Positions 32,910-40,082 of a stretch of 48,154 nt of DNA are shown piece by piece. The stretch lies in assembly GCA_026387315.1 (NCBI GenBank), contig JAPLLY010000042.1, positions 1-48,154 on the forward strand, in the 5' to 3' direction. The DNA comes from Candidatus Omnitrophota bacterium (GTDB taxonomy: Bacteria > Omnitrophota > Gorgyraeia > Gygaellales > Profunditerraquicolaceae). The position numbers were made by a program, and so were the translations under genes. Positions within the stretch are counted from its first letter, which is position 1, and every line of letters starts with the position of its first letter. Below the pieces are notes generated by a model, which worked only from the letters and a program-made list of their open reading frames with translations, did no database searches and had not been told where the DNA came from.

Positions 32910-33308
32910 ATGATGGTAGATTTAAGAGATTTACTGCAGGGCGCGGATTGGAAAACGGAGAAACATGTGCCGGTCATTGAAGGGCCGGATAAAATAAGTA
33001 AGGGCCAGCCTCTTGCGATTGAGGTTAGCGTAGGCAAGCAGATCGCGCACCCGAATACCACGGAGCATCATATTAAGTTTATGGAAGTGTATTTTCTGGC
33101 CGCGGGTGAAAAGTTTCCTTATCAACTGGCGCGTTTTGAGTTTAATACTCATGGAGAATCTGTGCAGGGGCCAAATACTAGTACGATATTCTCTGAGCCT
33201 AAGATCTCGTCAGTTTTTAAGACTGAAAAAAGCGGCGTAATTATGGCTACAGCTTACTGTAATATCCATGGCCTTTGGAGGAGTGAAAAAGAAGTTAAGG
33301 TAGAATAA
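32910..33308 (+). CDS. superoxide reductase (neelaredoxin-type)
   Basis: Reduces superoxide to peroxide in anaerobes without making oxygen. The 132-aa product consists of the Fe(His4-Cys) domain only: EKHVP, KQIAHPNTTEHHI and the Cys/His pair YCNIHGLW. The N-terminal desulforedoxin domain of desulfoferrodoxin is absent, so this is class II. GGAGGTAGG precedes ATG 32910. Downstream lie rubredoxin, an FNR-like reductase and a flavodiiron protein; rubredoxin is the usual electron donor for this enzyme. Confidence 0.93.
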   Translation: MMVDLRDLLQGADWKTEKHVPVIEGPDKISKGQPLAIEVSVGKQIAHPNTTEHHIKFMEVYFLAAGEKFPYQLARFEFNTHGESVQGPNTSTIFSEPKISSVFKTEKSGVIMATAYCNIHGLWRSEKEVKVE

Positions 33309-33379
33309 ATCTGGGATGCCTAAATGTGGATCAAACAAAGGGATTGTATTTAAGGCCGAATAAATTATGTAGATATAAA

Positions 33380-33450
33380 CTTTACGGGTCCTGTCTTGGG
33401 TATTTTCTAGCCGCTGAGGCGCTTCGAAAACACCCAAGCCACCCGTAAAG
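33380..33450 (+). promoter_or_regulatory. long hairpin in the rubredoxin leader
   Basis: CTTTACGGGT (33380-33389) pairs with ACCCGTAAAG (33441-33450), and TTGGGTATTTTC (33396-33407) with GAAAACACCCAA (33426-33437), with one mismatch. It lies 34 nt before the rubredoxin ATG. It may be a terminator, a repeat or a regulatory structure; no second copy was found here. Confidence 0.6.
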
Positions 33451-33484
33451 ATAAAAATTACTAATAGTGGGGAAGGAAGGATAA

Positions 33485-33646
33485 ATGAGTAAATATAAAT
33501 GTTTAGTTTGTGGTTATATTTATTACCCTAGCGCAGGAGATCCGGATAATGGGATTGCTCCCGGGACTAGCTTTGAAAATCTACCGGATACTTGGGTTTG
33601 CCCTGAATGCGGCGTGGGTAAGGATCAGTTTGAGAAGATAGTTTAA
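33485..33646 (+). CDS. rubredoxin
   Basis: A one-iron electron carrier of 53 aa. Cys 6, 9, 39 and 42 (KCLVCG and VCPECG) bind the iron. [20 protein letters not shown] is the conserved rubredoxin core. GGAAGGAAGGA ends 4 nt before the ATG. It is likely to pass electrons from the downstream FNR-like flavoprotein to the superoxide reductase and the flavodiiron protein. Too short to be found by length-filtered gene finding, but certain from its motifs. Confidence 0.97.
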   Translation: MSKYKCLVCGYIYYPSAGDPDNGIAPGTSFENLPDTWVCPECGVGKDQFEKIV

Positions 33647-33671
33647 TTGATAAGTATTTTAATGAGTCAAA

Positions 33672-34376
33672 ATGCCCGAAGAGATTAAAGTTAAGATTAA
33701 GGAAGTTATTCAGCGTAACTATAATGTTAAGAGCTTTCGCTTAGAGGTTCCCGGCCCTCTGAATTTTAAAGCCGGTCAATTCCTCTTGGTCAAACTCCAA
33801 GATGACCCTGGCCTAAAAAAGTACCTCTCTATTTCCAGTTCTCCTACTGAAAAATGCTATTTAGAGTTTACTAAGAAATTAACCGAAAGTGATTTTTCTA
33901 AAACTCTGGATAATTTAGGAGCCGGGGACGAGGTTAGTATCCAATATCCCTTTGGAAAATTTGTTTTAGATGAAGCTTCTTTAAAAATCGCTTTTTTATC
34001 CGGAGGCATCGGGATTACTCCCATACGCAGTATTTGCAAATATGTGGTGGATAAGAATTTAGGCTGCAGCATTGTTTTGGTTTACGCGAATCGTTCTGTC
34101 AAAGATGTTGTTTTTAAAGATGATTTTGACGCGATGATGAAAAGTTATCCGGCTTTAAGGGTAGCGCATGTGTTGAGTGAAGCTCAAGCTGGGTTTATTT
34201 GTAGCGTTGGCCGGATTAATGCTGAGCTAATTAAGAACAAAATTCCAGATTACCAAGAGAGAAAATTTTATCTTTGTGGCCCGCCGCAGATGGTGGAGGC
34301 GATGCGTTTGCTATTGGCCGAAGAGCTAGGAGTTTCCTTAGAGATGATGGTTACGGAAAATTTCCAGGGGTATTAG
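33672..34376 (+). CDS. FNR-like FAD/NAD(P)H oxidoreductase
   Basis: A flavin reductase of the ferredoxin-NADP reductase fold, 234 aa. KKYLSISSSPTE (FAD-binding, with Lys where RxYS is usual), GDEVSIQYPFGKF, SGGIGITPIRSICKY (NAD-binding) and FYLCGPPQMVEAM are all in order. There is no 2Fe-2S domain, although a Cys near the end of the GPPQM block is normal. Position next to rubredoxin and flavodiiron protein suggests NADH:rubredoxin reductase activity; this is inference from context. Confidence 0.85.
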   Translation: MPEEIKVKIKEVIQRNYNVKSFRLEVPGPLNFKAGQFLLVKLQDDPGLKKYLSISSSPTEKCYLEFTKKLTESDFSKTLDNLGAGDEVSIQYPFGKFVLDEASLKIAFLSGGIGITPIRSICKYVVDKNLGCSIVLVYANRSVKDVVFKDDFDAMMKSYPALRVAHVLSEAQAGFICSVGRINAELIKNKIPDYQERKFYLCGPPQMVEAMRLLLAEELGVSLEMMVTENFQGY

Positions 34377-34493
34377 GTCTATCTTTATGGGATTAGACAT
34401 TTTATAATGACCACCAATGATTATACCTGATGATTGGATACTGTTAAAAGTTTTATGAAGACAAAACGTGGTAGGGGATTGAGATAAAAAAGA

Positions 34494-34530
34494 TTCCCCT
34501 CCCCTTGTGGGAGGGGAAAGGGGAGGGGTA
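34494..34530. repeat. family A repeat providing the Shine-Dalgarno of the DUF559 gene
   Basis: TTCCCCTCCCCTTGTGGGAG, then GGGGAAAGGGGAGGGGTA. The GGGGAGGGG ends a few bases before the GTG start at 34532. Confidence 0.85.
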
Positions 34531-34531
34531 G

Positions 34532-34918
34532 GTGAAAAAGACACTAACACCTGTTGCCAGAAATTTGAGAAGTAATTCCACGGAAGCTGAAAAACATCTC
34601 TGGCAGGCGCTTCGTTCTGAGGGGCTTGGCGTTAAGTTTCGCAGGCAGGCGGTTATCGGCCCGTATATTGTTGATTTTGTATGTTTTGAAAATAAATTGG
34701 TCGTAGAGGTTGATGGTGGACAACATTGCCAGAATCAAAGCGATAGTGCTCGGGATGAATGGTTTAGCAGCCAGGGTTTTGGAGTCTTAAGGTTTTGGAA
34801 CAACGATGTTCTTGAGAATTTGGATGGAGTGGCGCAAAAGATCGAAGAACACTTAAAATGCTCCCCCCTCCCTAACCCTCCCCACAAGGGGGAGGGTATC
34901 TGTGATGTAGTTTCATAA
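34532..34918 (+). CDS. DUF559 endonuclease-like protein flanked by repeats
   Basis: A 128-aa protein of the DUF559 family (PD-(D/E)XK/Vsr-like nuclease fold). The N-terminus ARNLRSNSTEAEKHLWQALR and catalytic region IVDFVCFENKLVVEVDGGQH (Asp and Glu-x-Asp) are typical, followed by GVLRFWNNDVLENLDGV. GTG start. The last 19 residues (SPLPNPPHKGEG and following) are encoded by a second family A repeat, so the gene has a family A copy at each end. It breaks up an oxygen-defence block. Cellular role of DUF559 proteins is poorly known; repair or mobility are both discussed. Confidence 0.88.
   Translation: MKKTLTPVARNLRSNSTEAEKHLWQALRSEGLGVKFRRQAVIGPYIVDFVCFENKLVVEVDGGQHCQNQSDSARDEWFSSQGFGVLRFWNNDVLENLDGVAQKIEEHLKCSPLPNPPHKGEGICDVVS
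34861..34896. repeat. family A repeat encoding the DUF559 C-terminus
   Basis: CTCCCCCCTCCCTAACCCTC, then CCCACAAGGGGGAGGG. Opposite orientation to the copy at 34494. Confidence 0.85.
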
Positions 34919-35021
34919 GGGGAAGGGAACTTAATTGGCGTAACATTCTGGAAAAACAGATGATGGATAGATTTAAAGCAAAAACTTTTGACAATACGGA
35001 TGATTATACCAGGAGGGATTG

Positions 35022-36224
35022 ATGGCAGCCATAAAAATATTACCGGACATATATTCAGTGGGAGTGGTGGATTGGAATGTGCGCAATTTTCATGGCCATA
35101 CTTATACTACGCAAAGAGGCTCCAGTTATAATGCCTATCTAATTATCGATGATAAAATCGCGCTTATTGATACTGTATTTGGGCCGTTTGCCCGGGAATT
35201 GATTGATAATATTAAAGAGGTTGTCCCACTAGAGAAAATTGATTATATTATTGCCAATCACGTTGAGACTGATCATTCCGGTGCTTTGCCAAGCATCATG
35301 CCGCTTTGCCCGAACGCTAAAATTTTGGGCACGGCTAAATGTAAAGAAGGCTTGTATAAACATTATTACCAGAATTGGGATTTTCAGGTTGTTAAAACTA
35401 ATGATCAATTAAAGTTAGGCAGGCGCACGCTTACTTTTATTGAGGCGCCGATGATTCATTGGCCGGATAGTATGTTTACGTATTGTCCGCAAGATGAACT
35501 GCTGATGCCTAATGACGCATTTGGCCAGCATTTTGCCACTAGCCAGCGGTTCGATGATCAAGTTGATCAATGTGCGTTAATGGATGAAGCAGAGAAGTAT
35601 TATGCTAATATACTTTGGCCGCTGGGAGCGGTCATTCTCAAAAAGATCCAGGAAATCCAGAAGTTGAATATACCGATTAAAATTATCGCGCCCAGCCATG
35701 GGGTTATCTGGCGCCAGGACCCGGCCAGGATAATCAATGCTTATATTTCCTGGGCCAAAGGAGAAACTAAGGACAAGGCCGTCGTGGTTTATGAAACGAT
35801 GTGGGGAGCGACTGAGAAGATGGCCAGAAAAATCGTCGAGGGATTAGCCTCTGCGGGGATAGAGGTTAAGCTTTATGACGTAGCAGGGAGCGACCGCACG
35901 GAAGTAATCGCGCAAATGTTAACGGCCAAAGGATTTCTCTTTGGTTCATCTACCCATGATAACGATATGCTGCCGAATATTGCCGCCTTCCTGGAAATTG
36001 TTAAGGGCCTAAAGCCAAAAGGCAGAAAAATTGGTTTCTTTGGATCATACGGCTGGGCCGGCGGGGCAACTAAAGAAATGCAGGAGATGCTTAAAGATAG
36101 CGGAGTTGATCAAACCATCCCAGAGTTATCTTTTAAATATGTTCCGGATGTTTCGGAGTTAACCAGTTGTTTTGAATTCGGCTCTAAATTCGCGCAAAGC
36201 CTAAACAGTTGTGGTAGTTTCTAG
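35022..36224 (+). CDS. flavodiiron protein (rubredoxin:oxygen oxidoreductase)
   Basis: Reduces O2 to water (or NO to N2O) in anaerobes. The 400-aa product has the metallo-beta-lactamase-like diiron domain with NHVETDHSG, IHWPDSMFTY, NDAFGQHFA and APSHGVIWR. A flavodoxin domain follows from about residue 255 (VVVYETMWGATEKMA, FGSSTHDNDMLP, FGSYGWAGGATKEM). ATG 35022 is chosen, after AGGAGGG (35011-35017). No C-terminal rubredoxin is fused, consistent with the separate rubredoxin gene upstream. Confidence 0.95.
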   Translation: MAAIKILPDIYSVGVVDWNVRNFHGHTYTTQRGSSYNAYLIIDDKIALIDTVFGPFARELIDNIKEVVPLEKIDYIIANHVETDHSGALPSIMPLCPNAKILGTAKCKEGLYKHYYQNWDFQVVKTNDQLKLGRRTLTFIEAPMIHWPDSMFTYCPQDELLMPNDAFGQHFATSQRFDDQVDQCALMDEAEKYYANILWPLGAVILKKIQEIQKLNIPIKIIAPSHGVIWRQDPARIINAYISWAKGETKDKAVVVYETMWGATEKMARKIVEGLASAGIEVKLYDVAGSDRTEVIAQMLTAKGFLFGSSTHDNDMLPNIAAFLEIVKGLKPKGRKIGFFGSYGWAGGATKEMQEMLKDSGVDQTIPELSFKYVPDVSELTSCFEFGSKFAQSLNSCGSF

Positions 36225-36242
36225 GGTAAGAAAATAATTAAG

Positions 36243-36270
36243 TTGCAGGCATTTTTTACGGTGGTACAAT
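36243..36270 (+). promoter_or_regulatory. promoter for the nfu operon
   Basis: TTGCAG (36243-36248), a 16-nt spacer, TACAAT (36265-36270). The start of transcription would fall at about 36277, at the very beginning of the duplicated leader. Confidence 0.55.
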
Positions 36271-36274
36271 TAAG

Positions 36275-36414
36275 GGGAGAGATTCCCTCACGCCCGTCAG
36301 CCAGTTGGCTGTCGTGGCGTTCGGGAGTTAAAAATTTTTTGTAAGGGAGAGACTCCCTCACGCCCGTCAGCCAGTTGGCTGTCGTGGCGTTCGGGAGTTA
36401 AAAATTTTTTGTAG
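36275..36414 (+). repeat. 70-bp tandem duplication with hairpins in the nfu leader
   Basis: Units 36275-36344 and 36345-36414 are identical apart from a T/C change. Each folds as CTCCC, ACGCC and CAGCCA pairing with TGGCTG, GGCGT and GGGAG, followed by TTAAAAATTTTTTGTA. In unit 1 the changed base makes a G-U pair, in unit 2 a G-C pair. The nfu Shine-Dalgarno AAGGAGAAC follows at 36425. Confidence 0.9.
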
Positions 36415-36438
36415 AAAAATTTTTAAGGAGAACAGAAA

Positions 36439-36660
36439 ATGAGAGAGAGAATTGAAAAGGCTTTAGATAAAGTCAGGCCGATGTTGATGGCTGATGGCGG
36501 GAATGTGGAATTAATTGAGGTTACTTCTGACGGGGTAGTCAAATTAAAACTAAAAGGAAGCTGCGGGTGCTGCCCGATGAGCTCGATGACCTTAAAGAAT
36601 GGGATTGAAAAAATTTTAAGGCAGGAAGTTCCGGAAATAAAAGAAGTCGTAGCTTTGTAA
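36439..36660 (+). CDS. NifU-like Fe-S scaffold (Nfu C-terminal domain)
   Basis: A 73-aa Nfu domain that assembles or carries Fe-S clusters. The family core [13 protein letters not shown] and [19 protein letters not shown] is present, with the cluster Cys pair in CGCC. No N-terminal NifU or A-type domain. AAGGAG precedes the ATG. It is the first gene of a run with a larE-like sulfur transferase and nifS, which supports a role in Fe-S assembly. Confidence 0.95.
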   Translation: MRERIEKALDKVRPMLMADGGNVELIEVTSDGVVKLKLKGSCGCCPMSSMTLKNGIEKILRQEVPEIKEVVAL

Positions 36661-36670
36661 AAAAATTTTC

Positions 36671-37477
36671 ATGGTTCTTCAGGATAAGCTTGATCGCTTA
36701 AAGCGTATAATTCTCGCGTATAAATCAACGGTAGTCGCATTTTCCGGAGGCCAGGACAGCGCGTTTCTGCTTAAGATTTGCGCGCTCACGCTGCCGCCGG
36801 ATAAAATTCTGGCCGTTACCGCTGTTTCGGCTACTTATCCTAAAGATGAGCTGGCCAAGGCAAAAATATTGGCTAAAGATATAGGCGTAAGAATTAAGGT
36901 AATTAAAACCGCGGAATTAAAAAATAAAAAATTTTCTGATAATTCTTTTAAGCGTTGTTATTTTTGCAAGCAAGAGCTTTTTTCAAAATTAATTTTAATT
37001 GCCAAGCGTAATAAATTAAATTTTGTTTTAGACGCCAGTAATATTTCGGATAAATTAGATTATCGGCCGGGTAATATTGCTAAGCGAGAACTTAACATAA
37101 AATCGCCTTTAATCCAAGCGGGCTTGAGTAAAGAGGACATCCGCGGATTAAGCAAAAAACTGGGCCTTTCTAGCTGGAATAAGCCTAGTTTGGCCTGTCT
37201 GGCTTCACGCATACCTTATGGAACCAAAATTACTGCCCAGTTGCTTAAGCGCATTGATCAGGCTGAGGCATATTTGATTGCCCAAGGTTTTAGGCAGGTG
37301 CGCTTGCGCCATCATAATGATATGTGCCGTATTGAAGTGGATAAAAGTGGTATCCGCCGGTTATTCAACAAACGCGAGCGAATAATCGCGAGATTAAAAG
37401 ATCTAGGTTATAATTATATTACTGTAGATTTAGAGGGGTATCGACGGGGGAGTCTAAACGAAGTGATGGACAGATGA
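36671..37477 (+). CDS. LarE-like ATP-dependent sulfur transferase
   Basis: PP-loop enzyme of 268 aa. FSGGQDSAFLLKI is the ATP-binding loop, KRCYFCKQELF a Cys pair, and PSLACLASRIPYG holds the Cys that in LarE of Lactobacillus donates its sulfur. LarE makes the pincer nickel cofactor of lactate racemase; no larA, larB or larC is here, so the target could be different. It starts 10 nt after nfu and ends against a family E spacer. Confidence 0.88.
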   Translation: MVLQDKLDRLKRIILAYKSTVVAFSGGQDSAFLLKICALTLPPDKILAVTAVSATYPKDELAKAKILAKDIGVRIKVIKTAELKNKKFSDNSFKRCYFCKQELFSKLILIAKRNKLNFVLDASNISDKLDYRPGNIAKRELNIKSPLIQAGLSKEDIRGLSKKLGLSSWNKPSLACLASRIPYGTKITAQLLKRIDQAEAYLIAQGFRQVRLRHHNDMCRIEVDKSGIRRLFNKRERIIARLKDLGYNYITVDLEGYRRGSLNEVMDR

Positions 37478-37586
37478 AGGCGCGGGGTAAATTAAATAAA
37501 ACAGGGGACGGTTCTCTTAAAAAAAGAGAACCGTCCCCGTGATTTACGGTTTAATGAATTAAGTAAGAAAGAAGGTGTGGGGTGAA
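37477..37586 (+). repeat. family E spacer with family B inside
   Basis: Left part AAGGCGCGGGGTAAATTAAA in direct orientation, then a 35-bp family B hairpin (37504-37538, GGGGACGGTTCTCTT), then GTGATTTACGGTTTAATGAA, and the right end GAAGGTGTGGGGTGAA (37571-37586) with the Shine-Dalgarno and GTG start of nifS. Confidence 0.85.
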
Positions 37587-38751
37587 AAAGGTATATTTAG
37601 ATTACGCGGCAACCACGCCCACTGACCCGGAAGTTATCGCGGCGATGGAACCATATTTCTTTAATAAGTTTGGCAACGCCTCAAGTTTGCATGCTTACGG
37701 CCAGGAGGCCAAGAAAGCTCTTGAGGATAGCCGCCAGACACTGGCCGATTTTATCGGCGCTAAGCCCGAAGAGATTGTTTTTACCTCCGGTGGAACAGAG
37801 TCAGACAATACCGCGCTTTTAGGTGTTGCCTATGCCTTAGAGAAGAAGGGCAATCATATTATTACTTGCGCGATTGAACATCATGCCATTAGTGAGCCGG
37901 CAAAATTCCTGGAAAAGAAAGGATTTAAGGTTACTTATCTAAGGGTAGATAAAGATGGCCTAGTTTCTTGCGATGATTTAAAGAAAGCGATTACTGATAA
38001 AACTATTCTAATTAGTGTTATGCACGCGAATAATGAAATCGGCACACTCCAACCGATTGCTCAATTTGGCAAGCTGGCTAGAGATAAGGGAATTTATTTT
38101 CATACTGATGCCGTTCAGACCGTGGGGCATATTCCGGTAAATGTTGATGAACTTAATCTGGATCTCTTATCACTTTCCGCCCATAAGTTCTATGGCCCAA
38201 AAGGAGTGGGGGCTTTGTATATTAGAAAAGGTACGCATCTAGAGACATTTATGCGCGGCGGAGACCAGGAAAGAGGCAGGCGCGCTTCCACGCATAATAT
38301 TACCGCAATTGTGGGTTTAGCTTGCGCCATTGAGCTTTGTCAAAATAAAATGGAAGGTGAAATTAAATTTCAGAGCGCCCTGCGCGATAAATTGATTAAA
38401 GAGATTCCGGCTAGAATCCCTGAGGTTAGGCTTAATGGGCATCCCAGGCAAAGGCTGCCCAACAGTGTAAATTTTTCCATCAAATACATCGAAGGCGAAT
38501 CCATGCTTTTAAGCCTGGATATTCTGGGAATTGCTTGTTCTACCGGCTCAGCCTGTACCTCCAGCTCTCTTGAGCCATCGCATGTCTTATTGGCGATTGG
38601 TTTAGATCATGAGACGGCGCACGGTTCTTTGAGGATTACTCTGGGGCGCTGGACCAAAGAGAGTGATATAGATTATTTTTTGGAAAAATTACCTGCGGTT
38701 GTGCAAAAATTACGCGCGATGTCTCCGCTTTATGAACCCCACGCCTTCTAA
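37582..38751 (+). CDS. nifS: cysteine desulfurase
   Basis: PLP enzyme (389 aa) that takes sulfur from cysteine for Fe-S clusters and thionucleosides. YLDYAATTPTDPEV, TSGGTESDN, IEHHA, HTDAVQTVGHIPV, SLSAHKFYGPKG (PLP Lys) and the sulfur-carrying Cys in STGSACTSSSLEPSHVL are all present. The GTG start lies in the right end of a family E spacer. The last codons overlap the left end of the next family E spacer. Likely partner of Nfu, and of MnmA for tRNA thiolation. Confidence 0.96.
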   Translation: MKKVYLDYAATTPTDPEVIAAMEPYFFNKFGNASSLHAYGQEAKKALEDSRQTLADFIGAKPEEIVFTSGGTESDNTALLGVAYALEKKGNHIITCAIEHHAISEPAKFLEKKGFKVTYLRVDKDGLVSCDDLKKAITDKTILISVMHANNEIGTLQPIAQFGKLARDKGIYFHTDAVQTVGHIPVNVDELNLDLLSLSAHKFYGPKGVGALYIRKGTHLETFMRGGDQERGRRASTHNITAIVGLACAIELCQNKMEGEIKFQSALRDKLIKEIPARIPEVRLNGHPRQRLPNSVNFSIKYIEGESMLLSLDILGIACSTGSACTSSSLEPSHVLLAIGLDHETAHGSLRITLGRWTKESDIDYFLEKLPAVVQKLRAMSPLYEPHAF

Positions 38752-38938
38752 TGATTTGAATTAGACCTATGCGGTCTACATATATGTAGACCGCGTAGGT
38801 CTAATTCCGGCGGGAGATCCCCGTCTCTAAAGGCGAGGGGTAAATTAAATAAAACAGGGGACGGTTCTCTTAAAAAAGAGAACCGTCCCCGTGATTTACG
38901 GTTTAATGAATTAAGTAAGGAATAAGGTGCGAGGTGAA
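38733..38938 (+). repeat. family E spacer with families C and B nested inside
   Basis: Left end TGAACCCCACGCCTT (38733-38747, inside the nifS 3' end), then TAATGATTTGAA, family C (38761-38804), AAGGCGAGGGGTAAATTAAA, family B (38857-38890), GTGATTTACGGTTTAATGAA and the right end AAGGTGCGAGGTGAA (38924-38938) with the birA GTG start. Confidence 0.88.
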
Positions 38939-39914
38939 AGAAAAAATACTTGATTATTTGAATAAAGGACATGATTATCTTTCCGGGGACCAGATTAGCA
39001 AACATTTGGGGATTAGCCGCCAGGGTTTATGGAAACACATTCAAGAGTTAAAGGATTCCGGTTATCAGATAGCGGCTGTTCCGCATTTAGGTTATCGCCT
39101 GGAATCTTGTCCGGATCGGCTTTTTGCCTTGGAAGCCGCCCGCGGCCTAAATACAAAATTTATCGGCACTTCGACTAAGCTCAGTGCCGATAAAAAGATT
39201 TATTATTTTGATAATTTGGTTTCCACGATGGATTCAGCCATGCAGTTGGGCCTGCAGGGAGCGGCTAGCGGGACATTGGTGTTGGCGGAATCGCAAATTA
39301 AAGGCCGCGGCAGGCTAGGCCGAGGCTGGTTCTCTCCTAAGTATAAAGGAATCTACCTATCTTTGATTTTAAGGCCCAAGATTCTTCCCAGCGCTTGCCC
39401 GATATTAACTTTAATGAGCGCGGTAAGTATTTGTGAGGCAGTAAAAGAGGTTATTGACCTGGACGCGCAGATTAAGTGGCCTAATGACGTGTTGATCTAT
39501 AACAAAAAGATTGCCGGCATTTTGACGGAAATGAACGCCGAAGTGGATAAGGTGAATTTTGTGGTTATTGGCATTGGTTTGAATGTGAACAATGATAAAA
39601 AATCTTTAATTGCCGGAGCTACTTCATTAAAGGAGCAGCAAGGCGTAGAAATAAATCGCGTAGTTTTATTGCGAGAGCTCTTGCGCAGGATAGAAAACAA
39701 TTATTTTCTCCTGGAGGATAAGGGGCCGGGGGAGATTATTAATAAATGGCGTAATTTTACTCTCACTCTAGGCACGCGCGTTAAGGTCGATTACCAGAAT
39801 AAACATATCGAAGGCCAGGCGACCGATATTGATGCTGATGGCGCTCTGCTTATTCGTAAAGACTCCGGGCTAATCCAAAAGGTTTCCAGCGGGGACGTTA
39901 CCGCTTGCCGATAA
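38934..39914 (+). CDS. birA: bifunctional biotin protein ligase/repressor
   Basis: BirA attaches biotin to carboxylase subunits and, in the bifunctional form, represses biotin genes. The 326-aa product has an N-terminal winged helix (residues 1-60: LSGDQISKHLGISRQGLWKHI), the ligase core KGRGRLGRGWFSP, KWPNDVLIYNKKIAGILTEM and VIGIGLNVNN, and the C-terminal SH3-like domain. GTG start in a family E right end. The likely regulatory target in this window is bioY, but I could not see an operator. Confidence 0.94.
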   Translation: MKEKILDYLNKGHDYLSGDQISKHLGISRQGLWKHIQELKDSGYQIAAVPHLGYRLESCPDRLFALEAARGLNTKFIGTSTKLSADKKIYYFDNLVSTMDSAMQLGLQGAASGTLVLAESQIKGRGRLGRGWFSPKYKGIYLSLILRPKILPSACPILTLMSAVSICEAVKEVIDLDAQIKWPNDVLIYNKKIAGILTEMNAEVDKVNFVVIGIGLNVNNDKKSLIAGATSLKEQQGVEINRVVLLRELLRRIENNYFLLEDKGPGEIINKWRNFTLTLGTRVKVDYQNKHIEGQATDIDADGALLIRKDSGLIQKVSSGDVTACR

Positions 39915-39925
39915 AACTAGAAACT

Positions 39926-40016
39926 AGGGGAGGAGTTCTGGTTTTTCCGAAAAATCAGGGGACGGTTCTCTTCGAGAACCGTCCCCTAGATTCTAAAAAA
40001 AACAGAACCGTCCCCA
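39926..40016. repeat. family B elements, one nested in another
   Basis: The inner perfect palindrome GGGGACGGTTCTC-TTC-GAGAACCGTCCCC spans 39958-39986. An outer decayed left arm (GGGGAGGAGTTCTGGTTTTT, from 39927) and right arm (AAACAGAACCGTCCCC, ending about 40015) enclose it. Confidence 0.85.
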
Positions 40017-40048
40017 GATTTTAATGTAAACCATATATAAATTACTAG

Positions 40049-40076
40049 TTGACAATTAAACCGCAGGCTTTATAAT
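40049..40076 (+). promoter_or_regulatory. consensus promoter for the TonB receptor
   Basis: TTGACA (40049-40054), a 16-nt spacer, TATAAT (40071-40076). The ATG is at 40083, only 6 nt later, so the expected start of transcription is the start codon itself. Confidence 0.8.
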
Positions 40077-40082
40077 TATTTT

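Noticed and set aside
34988-35007. TTGACA with GATTAT upstream of the flavodiiron gene
   Set aside because: The spacer is only 8 nt, so it is not a promoter of the usual kind.
39915-40082. Cobalamin riboswitch upstream of the BtuB-like receptor
   Set aside because: The spacer contains only family B repeats and the promoter, and the promoter leaves no room for a leader RNA.
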